Source: an uncultured Coriobacteriaceae bacterium (GTDB lineage Bacteria; Actinomycetota; Coriobacteriia; Coriobacteriales; Atopobiaceae). Taken from it: DNA of 6,392 nucleotides. Below are positions 1 through 4,484 of the stretch, piece after piece. The notes under the pieces were generated by a model. The model ran no database searches. It was given only the letters and a program-made list of their open reading frames with translations, and was not told the origin of the DNA. The position numbers were made by a program, and so were the translations under genes. The DNA lies in contig UQWE01000073.1 of the NCBI GenBank assembly GCA_900544655.1, forward strand, positions 1-6,392, read 5' to 3'. The number at the start of each line of letters is the position of its first letter. The first letter of the stretch is position 1.

Positions 1-1
1 C

Positions 2-1210
2 GTGAGGGATGCCCTCCGTCTCGCCTCATTCGAGCTTCTCTATCTCGCCACGTCGCGGCAGGTCGCGGTGAGCCAGGGCGTCGAACTTGTCAGGGGAGTG
101 CAGCCGCGTGCCGCACGCATGGCGAATGCCGTGCTCAGGCGCGTGGCCGAGTGTCGTCCTGAGGTTGATGAGGCGCGTGAGGCCGTGGATGCGGCTGCCA
201 CGGGCGCGCGCATTGCCGTCACTGATGAGCAGCTCTCCGTGGCATCTGGGTATCCGACGTGGCTTGTCGAGCGCCTTGTTGCCGCCGTTGGCACCTACCG
301 GGCTGCTGGAATGTGCGCTTGTGCTCTCGAACCCGCCCCCATTTATGTCGCGCCAGGCAAGGCCGGCGTCGAAGGAGTCGAGGGACTTCTCGGCAAGGCT
401 GGTCTCAAGCCTGTCGCCAGTGAGCTTCCCGGTTGCTGGCACCTGGGTATGCCGGCAGGTCTCTCAGGGAGTGGTCTTCTCGGCACGTGCGACGTCGTTG
501 CTGCTGATATGGCGGCGCAGATGTGCTGTCGAGTCGCGGCCGGGACCGGTCGCGTGCTTGAGGTGGGGCAGGGCCGTGGCACAAAGTCCCTGCTGCTTGC
601 GAACCTGGCTTCTCAGCTTGGCGGAGGGACGCGCATCGTCGGTTGCGAACTAGTCGCGTCGAAGGCCCGGCTTTCCGCTGCCCGCATGGAGAGCGCCGAC
701 CTTTCCGATATCGTATCCTGCGTCGAATTCGACGGAACGCGCCTTGCCGACGAAGACGATCTTCCTGAGGCGCTTCGTGGACAGTTCGACTCTGTCCTCG
801 TCGACGCGCCTTGTTCGGGTACGGGCACCATGCGCCGACACCCAGAGACCGCTTGGGCGCTTGACCAGGCGATCGTTGAGCCTGGCAATGATTGCTCCCT
901 GCCGAGCCTTCAACTGAGGCTTCTGCGCGCCGCGGCATCTCGCGTTGCGCCGGGAGGCTCGCTCGTCTATGCGACGTGCTCGATTCTTTCCGAGGAGAAC
1001 TCTGGTGTTGTGGCGCGTTTTCTCGCGAGCAACGAAGGGCGCGGGTTTGTTCGAGGCCGCATCGTGGATGCCCCTGCGGTTAAGGCGCTTTCCGACGAAG
1101 CGCGTGCTCTGTTCGAGAACAACCTCAACGAGCTGGGGGAGTTTCAGTCGACCCCGGTTGCCGGCGGCTTTGACGGCCACTTCTTCGTCAGGCTGGTGCG
1201 TGAGGCCTAG
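2..1210 (+). CDS. rsmB: 16S rRNA (cytosine-967-C5)-methyltransferase RsmB, 5' partial
   Basis: RsmB transfers a methyl group from S-adenosylmethionine to C5 of cytosine 967 in 16S rRNA during small-subunit assembly. Only 402 residues are visible against a usual 430-450, and residues 1-50 match the second half of the N-terminal NusB-like RNA-binding domain (RLASFELLYLA, then NAVLRR), so the GTG at base 2 is probably an internal valine and the true start lies upstream. The Rossmann-fold methyltransferase domain follows: SAM-binding motif I at residues 186-196 (LEVGQGRGTKS), motif IV DAPCSGTG with Cys271, and motif VI YATCS with Cys326. By family knowledge the motif VI cysteine is the nucleophile and the motif IV cysteine aids product release; both are intact. 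Motif I departs from the common D-x-CAAPGGKT form. The C-terminal DGHFFVRLVR closes the domain as usual. The stop TAG (1208-1210) sits in the centre of a 20-base palindrome. Convergent with the FmdB gene. Confidence 0.93.
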   Translation: MRDALRLASFELLYLATSRQVAVSQGVELVRGVQPRAARMANAVLRRVAECRPEVDEAREAVDAAATGARIAVTDEQLSVASGYPTWLVERLVAAVGTYRAAGMCACALEPAPIYVAPGKAGVEGVEGLLGKAGLKPVASELPGCWHLGMPAGLSGSGLLGTCDVVAADMAAQMCCRVAAGTGRVLEVGQGRGTKSLLLANLASQLGGGTRIVGCELVASKARLSAARMESADLSDIVSCVEFDGTRLADEDDLPEALRGQFDSVLVDAPCSGTGTMRRHPETAWALDQAIVEPGNDCSLPSLQLRLLRAAASRVAPGGSLVYATCSILSEENSGVVARFLASNEGRGFVRGRIVDAPAVKALSDEARALFENNLNELGEFQSTPVAGGFDGHFFVRLVREA

Positions 1211-1218
1211 GCCTCACG
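1199..1218. repeat. 20-base perfect palindrome spanning the rsmB stop codon
   Basis: The sequence CGTGAGGCCT/AGGCCTCACG is its own reverse complement over all 20 bases, and the rsmB stop codon TAG lies at its centre. As RNA it could fold into an eight-base-pair GC-rich stem closed by a CUAG loop. No T-tract follows on either strand, so it is not a classical intrinsic terminator. It may still protect the rsmB 3' end or bind a dimeric protein; neither role is shown by the sequence. Confidence 0.6.
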
Positions 1219-1369
1219 ACGTCGGAGTGCGTCGCGCGATGTCGGAGCGTTCTGCGTCAAAGCGCGCCATGTCGCGTTCAAGTATTTGCGCGCTTAAAGC
1301 CCCAATGCGTGTCTCGGTGAGTCTGGGGCATCCGGTCTCAGCTTTCCGGTGCCTTTTCGACGTGTATTT

Positions 1370-1401
1370 GGCCCTTATTTGCGCAAATTAGCGAGGCCCT
1401 T
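1370..1401. repeat. Palindrome ATTTGCGCAAAT flanked by direct GGCCCTT repeats
   Basis: Bases 1377-1388 form a perfect 12-base palindrome (ATTTGCGCAAAT). A GGCCCTT copy abuts it on the left (1370-1376) and another starts six bases to its right (1395-1401). The half-site ATTTGCGC also occurs at 1284-1291. The element lies in the 257-base gap between the convergent rsmB and FmdB genes. It could be an operator-like site or part of the 3' region of either transcript. There is no T-tract to support termination. I see no gene in 1211-1467; besides this element it holds a GTCGGAG direct repeat at 1221-1227 and 1241-1247. Confidence 0.35.
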
Positions 1402-1467
1402 GATTCCCGCAAAAACCTGGCGGCCTTCCAACATGCTTAGCGCTTCTATGCAAGCCGCTCTTGCTCA

Positions 1468-1731
1468 TTAGTTGGAGCAGCTCGAGCAATCGCCGCCGGA
1501 GCAGCCGCCGCAGCCGCCACATCCGCCGGAGGTGGCGCTCGTCGTGGAACCGCCGCCGCGCTGGTCGGTGTTGTAGAAGCCGGTGCCCTTGAAGGAAATC
1601 AGCGCGGGATTAAAGACGCGCTCGCACGAGGCGCCGCACTTGGGGCACGTAATGGCGGGGTGCTCGGACATGGAGTGCACGACCTCGAAGACGTTGCCGC
1701 ATTTCTTGCATCGGTAGTCGTAACGAGCCAT
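1468..1731 (-). CDS. FmdB-family zinc-ribbon protein
   Basis: This is an 87-residue protein beginning MARYDYRCKKCGNVFE, the typical opening of the FmdB/CxxC_CxxC_SSSS regulatory-protein family. Two CxxC pairs, C8/C11 and C29/C32, are positioned to bind one zinc ion. The core ends near the ISFKGTGFYNTD stretch (residues 45-56). A low-complexity tail follows that is rich in Gly and Cys, with five cysteines at 71, 74, 77, 82 and 85; this tail varies among family members. The name comes from a putative regulator near formamidase genes in Methylophilus, and the true function is unsettled. The ATG at 1731 is chosen because it matches the family start and has GGAGG eight bases upstream; the reading frame stays open for 42 more codons upstream (to 1857), but those residues look like non-coding DNA. 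It is transcribed alone, away from the HAD gene and towards rsmB. The assignment to the family is firm, the function is not. Confidence 0.88.
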   Translation of the reverse strand: MARYDYRCKKCGNVFEVVHSMSEHPAITCPKCGASCERVFNPALISFKGTGFYNTDQRGGGSTTSATSGGCGGCGGCSGGDCSSCSN

Positions 1732-1794
1732 CTGGGGAACCTCCGTGTCTTGGCCGCCCGCATGGCGACCGTCGTCAGCGCTTGCGCGCGTCAT

Positions 1795-1823
1795 TGCATA
1801 GAAATACGGCCCTAAGGCCGCAA
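1795..1823 (-). promoter_or_regulatory. Candidate promoter for the FmdB-family gene
   Basis: Read on the minus strand, TTGCGG (1823-1818) and TATGCA (1800-1795) are separated by 17 bases, a sigma-70-like spacing, about 64 bases upstream of the chosen ATG. The spacer contains an inverted repeat CGGCC-CTAA-GGCCG (1807-1820), which could act as an operator. The -10 match to TATAAT is only partial, so this is a suggestion. Confidence 0.35.
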
Positions 1824-1915
1824 AAGTTACTTTACCCAATTTCGCAGGTAGTTTCATCCCTAAGACAACCTTACTTTATTTAAGATGGCCGAGCTCCTGT
1901 GTCCGTGGCGCTCGC

Positions 1916-1924
1916 TGGTATCAT
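1916..1924 (+). promoter_or_regulatory. Candidate extended -10 promoter for the HAD-thiN operon
   Basis: TGG-TATCAT is a good extended -10 element (TGn followed by TATCAT at 1919-1924). No convincing -35 is seen 16-18 bases upstream, which extended -10 promoters can tolerate. It would give a leader of about 45-50 bases to the ATG at 1978. That leader holds a GC-rich stem-loop, GGGGC (1946-1950) paired with GCCCC (1957-1961), ending a few bases before the ribosome binding site. Confidence 0.4.
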
Positions 1925-1977
1925 TGCCGTGGAAGAATCTGCGGAGGGGCCTGGTCGCCCCGGTATAAGGGGTGCTT

Positions 1978-2682
1978 ATGGCTAAGATTTCCGGTGCCAT
2001 CTTCGACTGCGACGGCACGTTGCTTGATTCGATGCGCATGTGGAATAGTGTTTTCGTCCGTCTCGTCGAGTCTTACGGCATTGATCCCACGCCCGAGCTT
2101 ATCGCGCGGATCGAGGCGGCCACTCTTCCGCATACGAGCGAGATGCTCCACGAGGATTGCGGCGCCGGAGCGAGTTCCCAGGAAGTTCTCGACCGCATTC
2201 ATTCCGTCGTTCTCAGCGAGTACGTTACGAACATCAAGGAAATGCCGGGTGCGCGTGCCTTCGTTGAAAGTCTTGCCGCTGAGGGCGTTCCTATGATTGT
2301 GGCCAGCTCCACCACCTCGAGTGTCCTGCGCCACGTGCTCGCGCATTTCGATTTCGATAAGTATTTCATCGACATCATCTGTACGGCTGAGGTCCGTGAC
2401 GGTCGCGATAAGGATTTCCCCGACGTCTATCTTGAGGCGTTGTCGCGCCTTGGCACGCCGATCGAGGAAACGTGGGTTTTCGAAGACGCCCCCTTTGCCG
2501 TGCGGTCGTCTCGCAGTGCTGGCTTCCACGTCGCTGGTATCCACAATGACCATGACGGCCGTGACCCGGAGTTCATCCGCGCATGGTCTGACATCTATTC
2601 CGAGAACTACGAGTCTATCTCGCTGGAGGCCATCCGCGACTTCGACGACGCCTCGCGTAAGCCCTTGCCCGAGGAGGCGTAG
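1978..2682 (+). CDS. HAD-superfamily phosphatase (phosphoglycolate phosphatase/beta-phosphoglucomutase type)
   Basis: A 234-residue soluble enzyme of the haloacid dehalogenase superfamily, expected to hydrolyse a small phosphorylated metabolite in the cytoplasm. Motif I is FDCDGTLLDS with nucleophile Asp10 and general acid/base Asp12; motif II is the serine run around Ser110 (IVASSTTSS); motif III is Lys145 (GRDKDFPD); motif IV is FEDA with Glu169/Asp170 for magnesium. Residues 17-85 form the helical C1 cap typical of the phosphoglycolate phosphatase/beta-phosphoglucomutase group. The substrate cannot be read from the sequence. The ATG at 1978 is preferred because AAGGGG (1967-1972) lies five bases upstream; a GTG at 1972 is in frame but overlaps that site and has no binding site of its own at proper distance. 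thiN starts five bases after the stop, and GAGGAGG near the end of this gene (2671-2677) is the thiN binding site, so the two are probably co-transcribed and translationally coupled. A role beside thiamine phosphate metabolism is possible but unproven. Confidence 0.87.
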   Translation: MAKISGAIFDCDGTLLDSMRMWNSVFVRLVESYGIDPTPELIARIEAATLPHTSEMLHEDCGAGASSQEVLDRIHSVVLSEYVTNIKEMPGARAFVESLAAEGVPMIVASSTTSSVLRHVLAHFDFDKYFIDIICTAEVRDGRDKDFPDVYLEALSRLGTPIEETWVFEDAPFAVRSSRSAGFHVAGIHNDHDGRDPEFIRAWSDIYSENYESISLEAIRDFDDASRKPLPEEA

Positions 2683-2687
2683 ATCCC

Positions 2688-3368
2688 GTGCGCATTCTTC
2701 TCGTTGCCGGGTCGCCTGCTCCTAGCTCGCCTGCTCTCGTTTCTCGTCTTGCGGCTCAAAACGATCTGGTGCTTGCCGTCGACCGTGGCGCGGATGCCTG
2801 CCGCGCGGCCGACGTCGTCCCCGGCGCTTTTTGCGGAGACGCCGACACCGTGAGCGAGGAAGGCCTTGCCTGGGTCCGCGATCAGGCCTTGCGCCGCGGC
2901 GATGGTGACGAGATACCAATTCGCCTGTTCCCGCCGGCGAAGGACGACACGGATTTGTCGCTTGGCTTTACGTGTGCGCGCGAGCTTGCCGCCGAGAGGG
3001 GCGAGGAGCTCAAGGTCGCAGTGACGTGCGCGAGTGCCGGCCGCATGGACCACGCGCTGGCGGTCTTTGGAGTTCTTGCCAAGAACGCCGACCTCGCGCC
3101 TCGTCTTATCGAGGACGAGTTCGAGTGCCGGATCCTGGCGCCGTCCGGAACGGAAACGTGGGCGCTGGGGGAGGGTGCGCTAGGTAGCCGCTTCTCGTTC
3201 GTGGCCCTTGCGGACGATACTTGCGTTTCCGAGACGGGCTTGCGCTGGGAGCTCGACCATTTTTATGTCGACGCCTTGCGTGACCGCGGAATCTCGAACG
3301 TCGTTGACGCGGCGGACGCGCGCGTAACCTGCCACGAGGGGATTCTCGCTGCGTTTCTCATCAACTAA
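2688..3368 (+). CDS. thiN: Thiamine diphosphokinase (thiamine pyrophosphokinase)
   Basis: Thiamine diphosphokinase converts thiamine plus ATP to thiamine diphosphate and AMP, the last step of vitamin B1 activation and salvage. The 226-residue length fits the family. The N-terminal catalytic domain shows AVDRGAD (residues 30-36), the acidic GDAD motif (50-53, in the place of the family's GDFDS), KDDTD (85-89) and the diagnostic GRMDHAL (118-124) with Arg119, Asp121 and His122. A smaller C-terminal beta domain contains the usual GISN (201-204) and ends in a ...HEGILAAFLIN strand. The start is GTG at 2688, ten bases after GAGGAGG, which lies inside the upstream HAD gene. In many Gram-positives thiN sits between rpe and rpmB; here rpmB is still the next gene, facing it, which supports the assignment. 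No TPP riboswitch is seen ahead of the operon. Confidence 0.88.
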   Translation: MRILLVAGSPAPSSPALVSRLAAQNDLVLAVDRGADACRAADVVPGAFCGDADTVSEEGLAWVRDQALRRGDGDEIPIRLFPPAKDDTDLSLGFTCARELAAERGEELKVAVTCASAGRMDHALAVFGVLAKNADLAPRLIEDEFECRILAPSGTETWALGEGALGSRFSFVALADDTCVSETGLRWELDHFYVDALRDRGISNVVDAADARVTCHEGILAAFLIN

Positions 3369-3382
3369 GCGCTTTGCAGGTA

Positions 3383-3441
3383 CCGTTCTGGGATATCGCT
3401 TCTAAGTGCGCCACCGCCGTTCTGCGCGGTTAGCGCTTCTA
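3383..3441. repeat. Duplicated composite motif CCGTTCTG-N-CGCTTCTA
   Basis: Two units lie just downstream of thiN: CCGTTCTG, six bases, CGCTTCTA at 3383-3404, and CCGTTCTG, nine bases, CGCTTCTA at 3417-3441. The right half of the second unit extends to TTAGCGCTTCTA (3430-3441), an exact 12-base match to 1437-1448, just downstream of the FmdB gene. All copies are intergenic and near 3' ends of genes. Confidence 0.5.
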
Positions 3442-3475
3442 CAGCTCAACGCCAGCGCAATGCCGGGCTAACCGC
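3426..3475. repeat. Long inverted repeat downstream of thiN
   Basis: GCGGTTAGC (3426-3434) and GCTAACCGC (3467-3475) are perfect nine-base arms around a 32-base centre. A competing or nested stem GCGCT (3433-3437) with AGCGC (3454-3458) is also possible. On the plus strand the right arm is followed by A's rather than T's, so it is not an intrinsic terminator for thiN by itself. It may form a 3' structure in the thiN transcript, or act with the adjacent terminator. Confidence 0.45.
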
Positions 3476-3507
3476 AAAAAAGGAGTCGCCCGAAGACGAC
3501 TCCCTTT
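3476..3507 (-). terminator. Intrinsic terminator for rpmB, possibly bidirectional
   Basis: GGAGTCG (3482-3488) and CGACTCC (3497-3503) form a seven-base-pair stem with an eight-base loop. Read on the minus strand the stem is followed by six T's (3481-3476), a classical terminator about 45 bases after the rpmB stop. On the plus strand the stem is followed by CTTTGGTTT, a weaker T-tract that may also stop transcription coming from thiN. Confidence 0.8.
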
Positions 3508-3521
3508 GGTTTCGCATATGT

Positions 3522-3539
3522 TGTCGCCGAAAAAGCGAC
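3522..3539 (-). other. Stem-loop directly after rpmB
   Basis: TGTCGC (3522-3527) and GCGACA (3534-3539) make a six-base-pair stem with a six-base loop that is T-rich on the minus strand. It begins eight bases after the rpmB stop codon and comes before the main terminator in the direction of rpmB transcription. It may serve as an extra 3' end structure or a processing barrier. It has no T-tract after it. Confidence 0.4.
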
Positions 3540-3547
3540 AGCCGCTA

Positions 3548-3736
3548 CTAGGAGCGAGCGACCTTGCCGGACTTGAGGCAGGTTGAGCAGACGTTCATCT
3601 TCTGCTTGTGGCCGTTGATGACAACGGTGACGTGCTGGATGTTCGGACGGAACTTACGGTTGGTGACGCGGTGCGAGTGGCTGATCGAACGGCCGGCGAC
3701 GGCGTGCTTGCCGCAAATGGCGCAAACCTTAGACAT
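3548..3736 (-). CDS. rpmB: 50S ribosomal protein L28 (bL28), zinc-binding form
   Basis: bL28 is a small basic protein of the large ribosomal subunit, located near the base of the L1 stalk region. The 62-residue product has the family pattern MSKVCAICGK, then SHSHRVTNRKFRPN (residues 19-32) and a C-terminal VCSTCLKSGKVAR. Cys5/Cys8 and Cys50/Cys53 form the zinc-binding set of the C+ type; bacteria often carry either this form or a cysteine-free paralogue used when zinc is scarce, and no second copy is in this window. The ATG at 3736 has GGAGG (3751-3747) ten bases upstream. The gene is a single transcription unit ending in a good terminator (3503-3476). It faces thiN, a neighbour in many Gram-positive genomes. 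Confidence 0.96.
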   Translation of the reverse strand: MSKVCAICGKHAVAGRSISHSHRVTNRKFRPNIQHVTVVINGHKQKMNVCSTCLKSGKVARS

Positions 3737-3795
3737 TGTTGTAAACCTCCATTAAGCGGCGCGTGGTGCAGCCGCCCTCGACACATAGCTGGATA

Positions 3796-3823
3796 AGGAT
3801 AGCACACGAGACGGCTCGCGCAA
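3796..3823 (-). promoter_or_regulatory. Candidate rpmB promoter
   Basis: On the minus strand TTGCGC (3823-3818) and TATCCT (3801-3796) are 16 bases apart, with TG one base before the -10 (TGCTATCCT), an extended -10. It lies about 60 bases upstream of the rpmB ATG, leaving a GC-rich leader. The position and the extended -10 make it the best candidate in this gap. Confidence 0.5.
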
Positions 3824-3875
3824 GCGAGTTTCGTCGAGATGATGTGTCCGTGCTGTGAAGTCTACCCCAGTTTAT

Positions 3876-3889
3876 GGGTTACGCAACCC
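3876..3889. promoter_or_regulatory. Inverted repeat GGGTT-ACGC-AACCC in the rpmB/marR divergent region
   Basis: Five-base perfect arms flank a four-base centre, about 70 bases upstream of the MarR-family gene and next to the AT-rich TATATT (3907-3912) that may be part of its promoter. It could be an operator, but short arms like these also arise by chance. Confidence 0.25.
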
Positions 3890-3928
3890 TCAAAGTCAGA
3901 TGTGGATATATTGCCTAACGTCAGAAAC

Positions 3929-3946
3929 TAACACTAGAAGGTATTA
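3929..3946 (+). promoter_or_regulatory. Possible MarR operator upstream of the regulator gene
   Basis: TAACAC and GTATTA, separated by six bases, form an 18-base imperfect inverted repeat (five of six bases pair) ending 12 bases before the start at 3959. The size and AT-rich arms are in keeping with MarR sites, and the place is right for autorepression. A CTAAC pair (3915-3919 and 3928-3932) overlaps it. No clear -35/-10 pair could be fixed for this gene, though TATATT at 3907-3912 is a possible -10. Confidence 0.3.
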
Positions 3947-3958
3947 GGGGGTTGAGGA

Positions 3959-4471
3959 ATGACCGCTGAAGGCCGGGGAATGAGTGACGAATCGCCCGCC
4001 GGGGCGTTCGAAGCCTACGCGGACCAGCTTATCCACGCGGGCTTCCTGATGTCTCGCCTAAGGTCAGGCCGAGGTATCGACCAGAAGCTCCGAGGCATGC
4101 CCGTCGTTCTTCGCGAGCTCATCGTTGCCGGAGGAGAACTCTCCCCGGGGGAGCTCGCGAAGCGCATGGGCGTCTCGGATGCGCGCGTCGCAAACATCCT
4201 GCGTTCGCTTGAGGAACGTGGCCTCGTCACGCGCGCGGGTGCCACGAAGGACAAGCGTCGCGTTGTCGTAACCATCACGGACGCGGGGCGCGTCGCGGCG
4301 GACAAGGTCCGCGACGAGGGCGTCGAGATGGTCGCGGATTTTTTGAAGGAGCTTGGCGAGGAAGATGCCCGAGACCTCGTTCACGTCGTAAATCGCGTGG
4401 TTGAGGTCATGGAAGATCGCAGGCGCGAAGGTCGTCAGGTCCTTATGGGGCCAGACGCACAGGGGGAATAG
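3959..4471 (+). CDS. MarR-family transcriptional regulator
   Basis: A 170-residue protein with a MarR-type winged helix-turn-helix. Residues 61-69 (LSPGELAKR) and 73-87 (SDARVANILRSLEER) form the helix-turn-helix with the recognition helix, and GLVTRAGATKDKRRVVVTITDAGR (88-111, given here in two parts of the wing: GLVTRAGATKDKR then RVVVTITDAGR) is the beta wing with the family's D-K-R-R core. Flanking helices at 15-35 and 112-152 would form the dimer interface. MarR proteins bind palindromes as dimers and let go on ligand binding. The start at 3959 follows an AGGGGG seven bases upstream; an in-frame ATG at 3980 with AAGG upstream (3969-3972) is a real alternative, giving 163 residues. The exporter gene begins 13 bases after the stop, so this is probably a self-repressed regulator-exporter operon. 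The inducing ligand is unknown. Confidence 0.87.
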   Translation: MTAEGRGMSDESPAGAFEAYADQLIHAGFLMSRLRSGRGIDQKLRGMPVVLRELIVAGGELSPGELAKRMGVSDARVANILRSLEERGLVTRAGATKDKRRVVVTITDAGRVAADKVRDEGVEMVADFLKELGEEDARDLVHVVNRVVEVMEDRRREGRQVLMGPDAQGE

Positions 4472-4484
4472 AGAGGGGAGTGAC

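Noticed and set aside
2..4. GTG at base 2 as the true start of rsmB
   Set aside because: The following residues match the middle of the NusB-like domain, so the gene continues upstream of the window.
1391..1469. 26-codon open frame on the minus strand overlapping the FmdB stop codon (TAATG)
   Set aside because: The stop/start overlap hints at coupling, but the peptide is short and basic, has no recognisable pattern, and covers the repeat TTAGCGCTTCTA. There is not enough to call a gene.
1807..1830. Intrinsic terminator at the inverted repeat CGGCC-CTAA-GGCCG
   Set aside because: The stem is only five base pairs, and the flanking tract (CAAAAGTTACTTT, or GTATTTCT on the other strand) is interrupted. 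Its position inside a candidate promoter spacer fits an operator at least as well.
1732..1857. 42-codon upstream extension of the FmdB-family protein
   Set aside because: The family starts at MxRYDYRC, and a GGAGG site sits eight bases before that ATG. The extension overlaps the likely promoter and has no conserved look.
1937..1977. Riboswitch, such as a TPP element, ahead of the HAD-thiN operon
   Set aside because: The leader is about 50 bases long and has only one short GC stem. The conserved TPP-box sequences (CTGAGA and ACCTGA-type) are absent.
1921..2553. 210-codon open frame antisense to the HAD phosphatase
   Set aside because: The sense strand encodes all four HAD motifs with a good ribosome binding site, so the antisense frame is a shadow.
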